From positions 1 to 64,000 of the forward strand of contig NZ_FNYY01000009.1 in the NCBI RefSeq assembly GCF_900109145.1: a DNA stretch of 64,000 nt, read 5' to 3'. The notes beneath the pieces are model-generated. The model made no database searches, was not told the origin of the DNA, and saw nothing but the letters and a program-made list of their open reading frames with translations. Position 1 is the stretch's first letter; each line of letters opens with the position of its first letter. A program made the position numbers and the translations under genes. This DNA comes from Marinovum algicola. Lineage in GTDB: Bacteria > Pseudomonadota > Alphaproteobacteria > Rhodobacterales > Rhodobacteraceae. Shown one piece after another: positions 16,762 through 25,531 of the stretch.

Positions 16762-18648
16762 CTATCGGCTGGGCACGCCCTTGCCGCGCATCAGGCGCTT
16801 TTGCGCCGCGATCCGAAACGGCGCATTCGGGGCGCCGTATCCGCCATAACCCGCGCGCCGTTCCACGATCTCAAAGAACATTCCGCCGGCATAGGGCCGG
16901 GAATAGAGCTGAAAAAACGCGCCGCCGGCGTCCTCGTCATAGAGAATATTCGCCGCCGCGAGCCGGTCGAGCATCCCCGGTGGCAGGTCGAACCGCGCCG
17001 CGAGATCGGCATAATAGTTCTCCGACATCGGCAGCGGCTCAAAGCCGCGTCGGGCCAGCTCTTCGGCGGTGGAAAAGATATCGTCGGTCGAGAACGCGAC
17101 ATGCTGCACCGAGGCGCCGAAACTGTCCGCCAGGAAATTGCCCGCCATGGTGCGGTGGGTTTCCGCGCCGTTGAGCGTGATGCGGAACCGGCCGTCGCGG
17201 GTTTCCAGCGCCTGGCTGCGAACCAGCCCGTCGGGATCGACGACATCGACCATGGGCGATTTGTCCATCTCGAACAGCGTGGTGTAAAACAGCGACCAGC
17301 TGAGCATTTCGTCATAGCTCATGGTCTGGGCCAGGTGGTCGATCCGGGTGAGGCCGGCGCCCGTGGCTTGCGCACCCGACGAGGTGAATTCGACCGACCA
17401 GACGTCGCTCAGCCCGCTGGCCTCGTCGATGAAATGCAACACGCTGCCCGAAAGGCCTCGGATCGCCGGAATCTGCAACTCGCCCGGGCCGACCGGCTGT
17501 TCGAAGGGTTTGGCCCCGAGCTGCCTTGCCCGCGCCACCGCATCCGCGGCATCCGGGACCGAGAGGCCGATGTCGCAGACGCTGGTGCCGTGCATGTTGT
17601 AGGCGCTGCTGGCATAGCCAGTGGTTTCGCGGTTCACCACGATACGGATCTCGCCCTGGGTCCAGAGCGAGAGCTTCTTGGCGATATGGCGCCCCGACTG
17701 GTGGAAACCCAAGGTTTCCAGCATCGCCTCGAGCCTGTCGGCCTCGGCGCCGCGGGTCGCGAACTCGACAAAGGACACCCCGTCGACAGAGGACCGGGCC
17801 GGCATTTCGGCGGAGGTGAAAGCCAGCGCGGGCTCGGCCCGGCGCACGTCATCCATCAGCGCGATCAGCGAGCGATGGCCGTCCTTGGCAATGGTTTTCG
17901 GCGGGCCGGAGCGGAACTGGTCATTGAAGATTTCGAGGCTGATCGGGCCGGCATAGCCGGTCGCCATCACAGCGCGCATGAAGTCGGTGACCGCCAGATC
18001 GCCTTCGCCCGGCATGTTGCGGAAATGGCGTGACCAGTAAAGCAGGTCCATCTCGATTTGCGGGGCGTCGGCCAGTTGCACAAAGAAGATGCGGTCGCCG
18101 GGGATGCGGCGGATGGTGTCGGGGTCGATCTGGCGGGCCAGTGAATGAAAGCTGTCGAGGATGATGCCGACGTTTTCATGATCGGCCCGGCGGACGATTT
18201 CCCAGGCGTCGCGGTGGTCGTTGACGTGCCGGCCCCAGGCCAACGCCTCATAACCCACACGCAACCCGCGCCGGGCGGCGCGTTCGCCCAGTTCGTGGAA
18301 ATCCGCCGCCGCCCGGTCGATGCCACCCAGCGCCTGCGGATGGCAGGAGGAACAGACCAGCACCAGTTCGGTGCCCAGCTCCTGCATCAGGTCGAACTTG
18401 CGTTCGGCGCGGTCAAAAGCCTTGGCGCGCAGCGGCTCCGGCAGACCTTCGAAATCGCGGAACGGCTGAAACAGGGTGATTTCCAGCCCCATCGAACGGA
18501 TCATGTCGCCCACCTCGCGCGGGCTGCCGTCATGGGCAATGAAATCCTGCTCGAAGATCTCGATCCCGTCAAAGCCGGCTTCGGCAATCGCCTCGAGTTT
18601 TTCCGGCAGGTTGCCCGAGATCGAGACGGTGGCGATGGAGGTTTTCAT
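16762..18648 (-). CDS. quiC: 3-dehydroshikimate dehydratase (QuiC type), TIM barrel fused to an HPPD-like VOC domain
   Basis: A 628-residue fusion. The N-terminal half is a xylose-isomerase-like TIM barrel with metal ligands visible in GYEALAWG, IILDSFHS, FFVQLADA and SLEIFND. The C-terminal half resembles 4-hydroxyphenylpyruvate dioxygenase, with His in RIDHLAQ and VQHVAFS and Glu in FFEIVERR. This architecture and length match bacterial QuiC dehydratases, which turn 3-dehydroshikimate into protocatechuate. It starts within the AroE stop (ATGA) and ends the leftward tctB-tctA-aroE-quiC unit, completing shikimate to protocatechuate. No protocatechuate ring-cleavage genes are in the window. 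Confidence 0.87.
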   Translation of the reverse strand: MKTSIATVSISGNLPEKLEAIAEAGFDGIEIFEQDFIAHDGSPREVGDMIRSMGLEITLFQPFRDFEGLPEPLRAKAFDRAERKFDLMQELGTELVLVCSSCHPQALGGIDRAAADFHELGERAARRGLRVGYEALAWGRHVNDHRDAWEIVRRADHENVGIILDSFHSLARQIDPDTIRRIPGDRIFFVQLADAPQIEMDLLYWSRHFRNMPGEGDLAVTDFMRAVMATGYAGPISLEIFNDQFRSGPPKTIAKDGHRSLIALMDDVRRAEPALAFTSAEMPARSSVDGVSFVEFATRGAEADRLEAMLETLGFHQSGRHIAKKLSLWTQGEIRIVVNRETTGYASSAYNMHGTSVCDIGLSVPDAADAVARARQLGAKPFEQPVGPGELQIPAIRGLSGSVLHFIDEASGLSDVWSVEFTSSGAQATGAGLTRIDHLAQTMSYDEMLSWSLFYTTLFEMDKSPMVDVVDPDGLVRSQALETRDGRFRITLNGAETHRTMAGNFLADSFGASVQHVAFSTDDIFSTAEELARRGFEPLPMSENYYADLAARFDLPPGMLDRLAAANILYDEDAGGAFFQLYSRPYAGGMFFEIVERRAGYGGYGAPNAPFRIAAQKRLMRGKGVPSR

Positions 18649-19484
18649 GCCTTGTCCCCCTGAATGGCATCACGCAGGGCGGCGTGATCGAGATCGGCGC
18701 CGGTAAAGATGCCCCAGGCATCGACGCCCTGTCCGAAAAACAGCTCGTAGCCCGAGATCACCGCCAGCCCCGCAGCCTCGGCGTCTTGCAGGAACTGCGT
18801 ATCGGCCGGCGTGTAGACCGCGTCGAAGGCCCAAGTGGCGCCGGCCATTGCCTCGACCGGCAGCGGCGTGCCGCCGATGCCCACCATGCCCAACGGCGTG
18901 CAATTGATGATCCCGTCCGCCCCTTCGGCGGCGGCGATGGCCCCGGTGACGGTTTCGATCCGGCTGTCGGAGCCGAGGGCGCGCAAGGCCGTGGCCAGCC
19001 CTTCGGCCTTGGCCGGGTCGAGATCGACGCAGCGGATCGATCGTGCGTTCAGCGCGATCAGCCCGAAGGCCACCGCCTTGCCCACCCCGCCGGTGCCGAT
19101 CAGGCAGACGGTGCCGGGCGCGGCATCGCCGCGCACCGATCTGTAGGCCGCCTTGAAACCGGAGTAATCGGTGTTGAAGCCTTTCGGCCCGTCTGCGTCA
19201 AAGACCACGGTGTTCACCGCGCCGATGCCACGGACCAGCGGATCGGAGACCGCGACCTTGGCGGAGACGATTTCCTTGTAGGGATAGGTGACGTTGATGC
19301 CGCGATAGCCGCCGCCCTGCGCCCGGTCAAAGACCTCGTCAAAGCTCTGGCCGAGGTCTTTCGGGATCAGCCGGTCATAGGTGACGTCAAACCCCGCCAG
19401 TTTGCCCGCGGTTCGGTGCAGGCGCGGCGATTTGGAGCGGGCGATATTGTCGCCGATCAGGCCGAGCTTGATGCTGCGGGTCAT
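18645..19484 (-). CDS. aroE: Shikimate dehydrogenase
   Basis: A 279-residue AroE with canonical substrate motif RSKSPRLH, catalytic Lys in NVTYPYKE, Asp in GFNTDYSGF, Rossmann motif LIGTGGVGKAVAF and INCTPLGM. It interconverts shikimate and 3-dehydroshikimate with NAD(P). Its neighbours tctA and quiC both overlap it by four bases, so here it works in shikimate catabolism more than in aromatic amino acid synthesis. The start at 19484 is set by the ATGA overlap with tctA; the longer open frame would lie within tctA. Confidence 0.92.
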   Translation of the reverse strand: MTRSIKLGLIGDNIARSKSPRLHRTAGKLAGFDVTYDRLIPKDLGQSFDEVFDRAQGGGYRGINVTYPYKEIVSAKVAVSDPLVRGIGAVNTVVFDADGPKGFNTDYSGFKAAYRSVRGDAAPGTVCLIGTGGVGKAVAFGLIALNARSIRCVDLDPAKAEGLATALRALGSDSRIETVTGAIAAAEGADGIINCTPLGMVGIGGTPLPVEAMAGATWAFDAVYTPADTQFLQDAEAAGLAVISGYELFFGQGVDAWGIFTGADLDHAALRDAIQGDKA

Positions 19485-20995
19485 TGCTGTTCTCCCTTGC
19501 GGCCAAAGACGCGGGCCTTGCCCTCGGACCAGAGCGGGGTCTGGCTGACGAAAATCAGGATCACCGCGGCAAAGAGCACCAACGACAGCGGGCTTGTCAC
19601 GATACCATGAAAGAAGCGGCCAAGGTCTTCGCGCTCCGAGATGATCGCGCGACGCCAGTTGTCGTCGAGCAGGCGCGACAGGATCACGCCGAGGATCACC
19701 GGCCCCAGCGGATAGCCGTAATGCCGCATGAAGTAGCCGAATACGCCGAAGCCGAGCATCCAGTAGACATCGGAAATCGAGTTGTTCACCGCATAGGCGC
19801 CGACGATGCTGAGCAGCATGATCAGGGGAATCAGCACCGCGCGCGGCATCTCCACGATCCTGGTGAAAAGCTTGATCCCGGTCAGGCCAAAGAGAAGCAT
19901 GAAGCAATTGGCCGTCACCAGCGCGCCGACGATGAACCAGAACATGTCGGGCTGGTCGATCATCAGCATCGGCCCGGGGTTCAGCCCGTGGATGAACAGC
20001 GCGCCGATCATGATCGCGGTCACCGCGTCGCCGGGAATGCCCAGTGTCATCATCGGGATGAAGGCGCCGCCGACGGCGGCGTTGTTGGCGGTTTCGGGCG
20101 CGACAAGCCCTTCCATCGCGCCATCGCCGAATTCGCGCTCGGGCGACTTGGTGACGCGCTTGGCGTGGTCATAGGCCATCAGCGCCGCAATGTCGCCGCC
20201 GGTGCCGGGCAGGGCGCCGATGACCACCCCAATCGAGGAGGTCTGGAGCGACAGCGGCAGGTGTTTCTTGACCGTCGAGAGCGAGGGCACGATGCGCGAG
20301 ATCTTCTGGCGCACCGCGTCCTTGTCGACATGGTGCAGCTGGGCCAGCGCTTCGGAGACGCCGAACATGCCGATCATCACCGCGATGAAGGAGATGCCGC
20401 CTTCGAGGATCTGGAAGTCGAAGGTGAAGCGTTCGGCAAAGGTCAGCGGGTCGCGGCCGACGGCGCCGATGGCAATGCCCAGGGCGCCGGCAAAGATGCC
20501 CTTGACCAGGGAACCCTGGCTCAGCGAACCGACCAGCAGGATACCCAGGATCGCCAGCAGCATGTAATCGCGCGGCTGGAAGGTCAGCGCGAAGTCCGAT
20601 ATCAGCGGCGCGAACAGCGCCAGCACGCCGATGCCGATGAAGCCGCCGATGAAGGACATGACGGTGGTCACGCCGATGGCCTCGCCGGCCTCGCCCCTGA
20701 GCGCCATGGGATAGCCGTCAAGCGCCGTGGCGATGGCCGAGGGTGCGCCGGGAATGTTGAGCAGGATCGCGGTGCGCGAGCCGCCATAGACGCCGCCCAT
20801 GTAGATGCCGATCATCAACGAGATCGCCGGATAGACATCCCAGGAGAAGGTAAAGGAGATCAGGATCGACACCGCCATGGTGACCGAAAGCCCCGGAATG
20901 GCGCCGACATAAACCCCGGCAAAGGTGCCGAGCCCCACCAGCAGCAAAAGCTGCGGCTGGCTGAAGACGGTGAGAAAGTCCATCACAGCGCTCAT
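19481..20995 (-). CDS. tctA: Tripartite tricarboxylate transporter large permease (TctA)
   Basis: A 504-residue, highly hydrophobic TctA protein with the family motifs GALPGTGGDIAALMAYDHAKR, EGLVAPETANNAAVGGAFIPMMTLGIPG and YVGAIPGLSVTMAVSIL. It forms the channel of a secondary transporter that uses a periplasmic TctC protein. It overlaps tctB by four bases upstream and aroE by four downstream. Coupling to aroE and quiC suggests that shikimate or dehydroshikimate is the substrate; that part is inference. Confidence 0.94.
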   Translation of the reverse strand: MSAVMDFLTVFSQPQLLLLVGLGTFAGVYVGAIPGLSVTMAVSILISFTFSWDVYPAISLMIGIYMGGVYGGSRTAILLNIPGAPSAIATALDGYPMALRGEAGEAIGVTTVMSFIGGFIGIGVLALFAPLISDFALTFQPRDYMLLAILGILLVGSLSQGSLVKGIFAGALGIAIGAVGRDPLTFAERFTFDFQILEGGISFIAVMIGMFGVSEALAQLHHVDKDAVRQKISRIVPSLSTVKKHLPLSLQTSSIGVVIGALPGTGGDIAALMAYDHAKRVTKSPEREFGDGAMEGLVAPETANNAAVGGAFIPMMTLGIPGDAVTAIMIGALFIHGLNPGPMLMIDQPDMFWFIVGALVTANCFMLLFGLTGIKLFTRIVEMPRAVLIPLIMLLSIVGAYAVNNSISDVYWMLGFGVFGYFMRHYGYPLGPVILGVILSRLLDDNWRRAIISEREDLGRFFHGIVTSPLSLVLFAAVILIFVSQTPLWSEGKARVFGRKGEQQ

Positions 20996-21561
20996 TGCGC
21001 CCCCTCCGCCCGGAACAGATCGCGGAAAAACTGGATGAACTCGGCTTCGGGCAGGATGCCGGCGGGCATCAGCACCGAAAAGACGATGCGGAAGATCAGC
21101 CAGATCACGATCAGGCTGCCAAGCGAAACGGTCAGCGTCCAGACCCAGCCGCGCCGGGCGAGGAATTTGATCGCCAGGATCAGGAACAGCGCCGAGGTCG
21201 GCAGGAAGCCCAGCGGTTTCAGCAAAATGCCGTAGATTGCAAGCGCCAGCGAAAACAGCACCACGGCCGGCGGAAGGATGTCGCGCGCCAGCGTCTCGCT
21301 GCGATCAAGCGGCAGTTTCGCGGTTTTCAGCAGCACCAGCAGCGAAGCCAGAACCATCACCACCGTCGTGGCCATCGGCACCGAACCGGGGGCCGAGAGC
21401 GCTTCGAAGCCTGAAATGCCATACGCGCTCCAGAACAGGCCGAGGCTGACCGCCAGCATCAGCCCCGCAAAGACCAGTTCTCCGGGCCGCCGCTGATCCG
21501 AAGCGCCGCCGGGCGTGGCGTCGGAGGTGCCGTCGTGATGTTCGGGGTCGATATGTTGCAT
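20992..21561 (-). CDS. tctB: Tripartite tricarboxylate transporter small permease (TctB)
   Basis: A 189-residue membrane protein with about four helices (LVFAGLMLAVSLGLFWSA, VPMATTVVMVLASLLVL, LPPAVVLFSLALAIYGIL, TLTVSLGSLIVIWLIFRIVF) and the TctB-typical LPPAVVLF and GFLPTSALFLI segments. The N-terminus is a hydrophilic His/Asp-rich stretch. ATG at 21561 follows GGGAGG, which decides against the longer open frame. It is the second membrane subunit beside TctA. Confidence 0.9.
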   Translation of the reverse strand: MQHIDPEHHDGTSDATPGGASDQRRPGELVFAGLMLAVSLGLFWSAYGISGFEALSAPGSVPMATTVVMVLASLLVLLKTAKLPLDRSETLARDILPPAVVLFSLALAIYGILLKPLGFLPTSALFLILAIKFLARRGWVWTLTVSLGSLIVIWLIFRIVFSVLMPAGILPEAEFIQFFRDLFRAEGAQ

Positions 21562-21594
21562 GGCGTCCTCCCTGGAAGGCCTGCTGAAATGAAT

Positions 21595-21626
21595 GGCGCC
21601 GCGCATCGAATGGAACGCGCGGCGCC
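21595..21626 (-). terminator. Intercistronic hairpin between tctC and tctB
   Basis: A perfect ten-base-pair stem GGCGCCGCGC/GCGCGGCGCC (21595-21604, 21617-21626) with a 12-base loop, placed in the 100-base gap after the binding-protein gene. No T-tract is seen, so it is more likely an mRNA stabiliser or partial attenuator that gives excess TctC. Confidence 0.5.
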
Positions 21627-21661
21627 GGTTACGCGGGACGAACGGGCCGCCGGTCAGGCAA

Positions 21662-22663
21662 TCACTCGCCAGGACGGGCGATGCCGAACTCCTCGGGCGA
21701 GGCTTTGGTAAGGCCCGCGTCTTGCAGGAGCCAGGCGGTGCCTTGCTGCCATTTCGACAGGAATTCCTCGGCCTCGTCTCCGGCAATGCCCATCAGGGTA
21801 AAGCCGCGGTTCTCCATCAGCGCCACGAAATCCGGGTGCTCGACGCCGGCGGCGAAGGCGTCGGACAGCTTGGCCACCACATCGTCCGGCGTGCCCTTGG
21901 GGGCAAAGACCCCAAAGAACGGGCCCCAGGGCAGATAGGTGCTGTAGCCGTCGTTGAACTCCGTCACGGCGGGCACGCCGGGCAGCTTGTCGTTGGCGGC
22001 GACGTCGAACACCGCCAGCGGCTTCATGTTGCCGGCGCGGATGCCTTCGATGGCGGCCCCAAGGACGGCCGGCATCACGTCGATTGCCCCGCCCTGAAGC
22101 GCGGTCAGCGCCGGGCCGTCGCCGTCATAGGGCACGGCAATCACATCCAGTTCCCCCTCGACGGTGTTGATCATCGCGGTAATCACCGAGGGAAGGCCGC
22201 CGGGGCCGGTGGCACCAAAGCGGACCTCGCCAGGGTTGGCTTTGATGTGTTCCATCATGCCGGCGTAATCGTCAAACGGCGCATCCTTGTTGGCCACCAG
22301 AATGGGCGTGCCACGGGCCAGGATGTTGATCGGAATGAACTCGCCGTAATCCTTGTCACCCAGGCCCATGATCTTGTAGAGCATCGGATTTTCCGCGCCC
22401 ATCAGCAGGGTGTAGCCGTCGGCCGAAGCCCCCGCGACATGGTTCAGCGCGATCGCGCCCACCGCGCCGGTCATGTTCTGCATGACGACACTGCCGCCCA
22501 GAACCTCTTCGGCATGCGGCGTGACAGAGCGCATCACCGTGTCGGTCGAACCACCGGCCCCCCATTGGATGATGCCCTGGATTTCCTTTTCCGGGTATTC
22601 CGCGACGGCTGCGGTCGCCGACAGCGCGAGCGCGCCGAGCGCGCCCCAAATGGCTCGTTTCAT
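21662..22663 (-). CDS. tctC: Tripartite tricarboxylate transporter substrate-binding protein (TctC)
   Basis: A 333-residue Bug/TctC periplasmic protein. The signal peptide ends SATAAVA, followed by EYPEKEIQGIIQWGAGGSTDTVMR. Typical segments are VVMQNMTGAVGAIALNHVAGASADGYTLL, VRFGATGPGGLPS and the carboxylate-binding region. GGGAGG lies seven bases before ATG. First gene of the leftward transport and degradation operon. Its promoter region shares an 11-base element with that of the flavoprotein at 23828. Confidence 0.93.
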   Translation of the reverse strand: MKRAIWGALGALALSATAAVAEYPEKEIQGIIQWGAGGSTDTVMRSVTPHAEEVLGGSVVMQNMTGAVGAIALNHVAGASADGYTLLMGAENPMLYKIMGLGDKDYGEFIPINILARGTPILVANKDAPFDDYAGMMEHIKANPGEVRFGATGPGGLPSVITAMINTVEGELDVIAVPYDGDGPALTALQGGAIDVMPAVLGAAIEGIRAGNMKPLAVFDVAANDKLPGVPAVTEFNDGYSTYLPWGPFFGVFAPKGTPDDVVAKLSDAFAAGVEHPDFVALMENRGFTLMGIAGDEAEEFLSKWQQGTAWLLQDAGLTKASPEEFGIARPGE

Positions 22664-22745
22664 CTGTATCCTCCCAAATCTTCAAACAGTCGGGCCAGGC
22701 AACTTCCCAGCCCGGGACAGGCGGACTATCACAGATGGCGCGGCG

Positions 22746-22756
22746 TAACGTCAAAT
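22746..22756 (-). promoter_or_regulatory. Shared promoter element ATTTGACGTTA ahead of tctC
   Basis: Read on the minus strand this is ATTTGACGTTA, about 85 bases before the tctC start. The same 11 bases lie in the same orientation before the flavoprotein gene (23768-23778). It contains a -35-like TTGACG; TGATAG lies 17 bases on. Probably a promoter box or a LysR-dependent site. Confidence 0.4.
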
Positions 22757-22785
22757 ACTCAAATCTAGAAATGATTAACCTAATG

Positions 22786-23712
22786 TTATTCTGACCGGCG
22801 AAACTCGGGCCCTTGTGCCACCGCCCGCCCCAGTTCGCGACGAAAGTGACTTATTGCGTTTTCGGCAAAGCCCGACAGCACCCGGCCCTTCTTGCGCACC
22901 ACAAAGGATTTGACGGTGACCTCCTCGCGCAGCGGACGGCGCACCAGACCGGGCATATAGACCTCGGCCACGGAAAATTCGTCGATCACCGCCACGCCCA
23001 ACCCGTGCCGGACCAAGCTCACCACCGTCTGGGCAAACCGGCCGCGCATCGCATGGTTCACCGGCAGCCCAGCATCCCTGAATGGCTGGGCGAGCAACGC
23101 GCCATAAGGATCGGCGGGATCGACGCCGATCAAGGGCTGGTCGGTCAAGTCGCGCACGGAAATCTCGGCCCTGTCCGCAAGGGCATGCCCCTCGGGCAGG
23201 ATCACCACCAACCGCCCCTCGGCGATCTGTTCGTTTTCGATCGAAGCGTTCTCCACTGCCGACGACATCACAACGAATTCGCCGCGCTCCAGCAGCAGAT
23301 AGTCCACGGTCTCCTCGATCTTGAGAATGTTCAGATCGATGAACAGATCCGCATATCGCCGGCGCACCCGTTTCAGCACGCGGGCGGCAATGAACTGGGC
23401 AATCGACGGCGCCGCACCAAAGGCCAGCCGCACGTCCTCGCCTTTTTGCAGGGCACCGACCGCCGATTGCAGGTTGGCGACGCCCTTGTAGACCTCGCGC
23501 ACCTGATCGAAGACCGCGCTGGCCTCGACCGAAGGCACAAAAAGCCCGGCCTTGCGCTCGAACAGCCGGATACCAAGCGAGTCTTCGGTATGTTTGACCA
23601 GGCGACTGATGCCGGGGGCCGAGACATTGAGCATCTGGGCCGCGCCGCTGATCGTGCCGGTCATCATCACCGCGCGGATCACCTCGATCTGTCGCAGAGT
23701 CATTTCGGGCAT
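22786..23712 (-). CDS. LysR family transcriptional regulator
   Basis: A 308-residue LysR protein. The N-terminal winged helix (LRQIEVIRAVMMTGTISGAAQMLNVSAPGISRLVKHTEDSLGIRLFER) is followed by the two-lobed effector domain (VRLAFGAAPSIAQF, LVRHGLGVAVIDEF). AGGAGG lies four bases before ATG at 23712. It stands upstream of tctC on the same strand and divergent from the flavoprotein gene, so it is the natural candidate to control both. The ligand is probably the imported acid or its dehydration product. Confidence 0.92.
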   Translation of the reverse strand: MPEMTLRQIEVIRAVMMTGTISGAAQMLNVSAPGISRLVKHTEDSLGIRLFERKAGLFVPSVEASAVFDQVREVYKGVANLQSAVGALQKGEDVRLAFGAAPSIAQFIAARVLKRVRRRYADLFIDLNILKIEETVDYLLLERGEFVVMSSAVENASIENEQIAEGRLVVILPEGHALADRAEISVRDLTDQPLIGVDPADPYGALLAQPFRDAGLPVNHAMRGRFAQTVVSLVRHGLGVAVIDEFSVAEVYMPGLVRRPLREEVTVKSFVVRKKGRVLSGFAENAISHFRRELGRAVAQGPEFRRSE

Positions 23713-23767
23713 CGTTCCTCCTTTCGCCCCGAGATTAACATGGAGTTACGTGGAGACAAGAACAAGC

Positions 23768-23778
23768 ATTTGACGTTA
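23768..23778 (+). promoter_or_regulatory. Shared promoter element ATTTGACGTTA ahead of the flavoprotein gene
   Basis: An 11-base match, in the same orientation relative to its downstream gene, to the element before tctC (22746-22756). It lies 50 bases before the chosen ATG of the flavoprotein. No clear -10 box follows at 17 bases, so it may be a regulator site more than a -35 box. Confidence 0.35.
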
Positions 23779-23827
23779 AGGCGTGCGCTCCGCAGGCTGT
23801 GGTCCGGATCAACCGATAGGACGGGCC

Positions 23828-25531
23828 ATGACCGACAAACAGCACATCTGGACCGAAGACTGCGACCTGCTGGTGGCGGGGTCTGGCGCAGCCGGGCTGG
23901 CGGCGGCGGTAACCGCGGCGCATCACGGGCTGAAGGTGGTGCTGGCGGAAAAAGACGCGGTTCTTGGCGGCACCACCGCATGGTCGGGCGGCTGGATCTG
24001 GGCACCCGGCAACCCGGTGGCGCGGCGTCAGGGCATCGCCGAAGACCCCGAGGCGCCGCGCCGCTACCTGCGGGCGGTGCTGGGCGAGACGTTCAACGCC
24101 GAGCTTGCCGGGGCCTTCTTGCAGGCCGCGCCGGAGATGGTGGGGTTTTTCGAGGCCGAGACCGCGCTGCGTTTCGACTGCGGTGCGGCCATTCCCGACA
24201 CCTACTGCCATCTGCCCGGCGCCGGGCTTGGCGGACGGTCTGTCATCGCCCAAGCCTTCGACGCCCGCGCGCTCGGACCGGACATCGCGCTGCTGCGGCC
24301 GCCGCTGCGTGAAACCAGTTTCCTCGGCATGACCATCCAGGCCGGGGCCGACCTGCGGGCCTTCCTGACTGCAACCCGTTCGCTGAGATCGGCCCTGCAC
24401 GTCGCCCGGCGGCTGGGCCGCCACGCCTGGGATCTGGCACGCCATCGCCGCGGCATGGACCTGCGCAACGGCAATGCGTTGGTGGCGCGGCTCCTGCTTT
24501 CGGCGCGCGAAATCGGCGTCGACCTGCGCCCCGGGCAGGCGCTGGCCGAGGTGATCTCGGATGCCTCCGGGGTGCACGGCGCCGTCCTGACCGTCGGCGA
24601 CACCGAAATCCGCATCCGCACCCGCCGCGGGATCGTACTTGCCTGCGGCGGCTATCCGCATGACCTCGCGCGGCGCAGGGCAAGCTATCCCTGCCACCGT
24701 CACCACACGCCGCTGGCGGTGCCCGCCGCCACCGGCGACGGCCTCCGGCTGGGCGAAGCCGCCGGCGGCCGGCAGGATATGACGCTGGCCGCGCCAGCCG
24801 CCTATTGTCCGGTCTCCCGGGTCAATTGGCCCGACGGCCGCAGCGGCGTCTTTCCGCATATCATCGACCGCGGCAAACCGGGGGTGATCGGCGTGCTGGC
24901 CGACGGCCGGCGGTTTTGCAACGAGGGCCTCGGCTACCACGATTACGTCACCGCGATGCAGGCCGCGACCGCGCCCGGCGATGAACAGATGTCCTGGCTG
25001 ATCTGCGACCGGCGGTTCCTGCGGCGTTACGGGCTGGGCATCGTCCGCCCGGCGCCGGTGCCGATCCGGCCCTGGCTGCGCGCGGGCTATCTCAAGACCG
25101 GCGGCACGCTGGCCGAACTGGCGCAGGCCTGCGGCATCGACGGCGCGGGATTGGCGGAAACCGTGGCGCGATACAACACCGGCGCCCGTCGCGGCGAAGA
25201 CCCGGCGTTCCAACGCGGCAGCTCGGCCTACATGCGGCTGCAAGGTGATCCGGCGGTCACGCCCAACCCCTGCGTCGCCCCGATCGAGACCCCGCCGTTC
25301 TACGCCGTCAAGGTCGTACCCGGCAGCTTCGGCACCTTTGCGGGGTTGAAGACCGATGGCCAGGCGCGGGTCTTGGGCGCCGGCACGGGCCCGATCCCCG
25401 GCCTCTATGCGGCAGGCACCGACATGGCCAGCGTCATGGGCGGGCATTACCCGGCGGGCGGCATCAACCTCGGCCCGGCGCTCACTTTCGGCTTTGTCGC
25501 CGGCCGCCATGCGGCAGGGGCGGCGCCATGA
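23828..25531 (+). CDS. FAD-dependent oxidoreductase (fumarate reductase/ketosteroid dehydrogenase-like flavoprotein)
   Basis: A 567-residue FAD_binding_2 protein. The N-terminal dinucleotide motif is LLVAGSGAAGLAAAVTAA, then LGGTTAWSGGWIW. The C-terminal FAD end is GLYAAGTDMASVMGGHYPAGGINLGPALTFGFVAG. Between them are the capping domain and FCNEGLGYHDY. No signal peptide. The family reduces or desaturates C-C bonds next to a carbonyl. Beside a quinate/shikimate cluster it could dehydrogenate a cyclohexane or cyclohexene carboxylate, but the substrate is not shown. ATG at 23828 is preferred; the frame is open 45 bases further up. It overlaps the next gene by four bases. Confidence 0.85.
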   Translation: MTDKQHIWTEDCDLLVAGSGAAGLAAAVTAAHHGLKVVLAEKDAVLGGTTAWSGGWIWAPGNPVARRQGIAEDPEAPRRYLRAVLGETFNAELAGAFLQAAPEMVGFFEAETALRFDCGAAIPDTYCHLPGAGLGGRSVIAQAFDARALGPDIALLRPPLRETSFLGMTIQAGADLRAFLTATRSLRSALHVARRLGRHAWDLARHRRGMDLRNGNALVARLLLSAREIGVDLRPGQALAEVISDASGVHGAVLTVGDTEIRIRTRRGIVLACGGYPHDLARRRASYPCHRHHTPLAVPAATGDGLRLGEAAGGRQDMTLAAPAAYCPVSRVNWPDGRSGVFPHIIDRGKPGVIGVLADGRRFCNEGLGYHDYVTAMQAATAPGDEQMSWLICDRRFLRRYGLGIVRPAPVPIRPWLRAGYLKTGGTLAELAQACGIDGAGLAETVARYNTGARRGEDPAFQRGSSAYMRLQGDPAVTPNPCVAPIETPPFYAVKVVPGSFGTFAGLKTDGQARVLGAGTGPIPGLYAAGTDMASVMGGHYPAGGINLGPALTFGFVAGRHAAGAAP

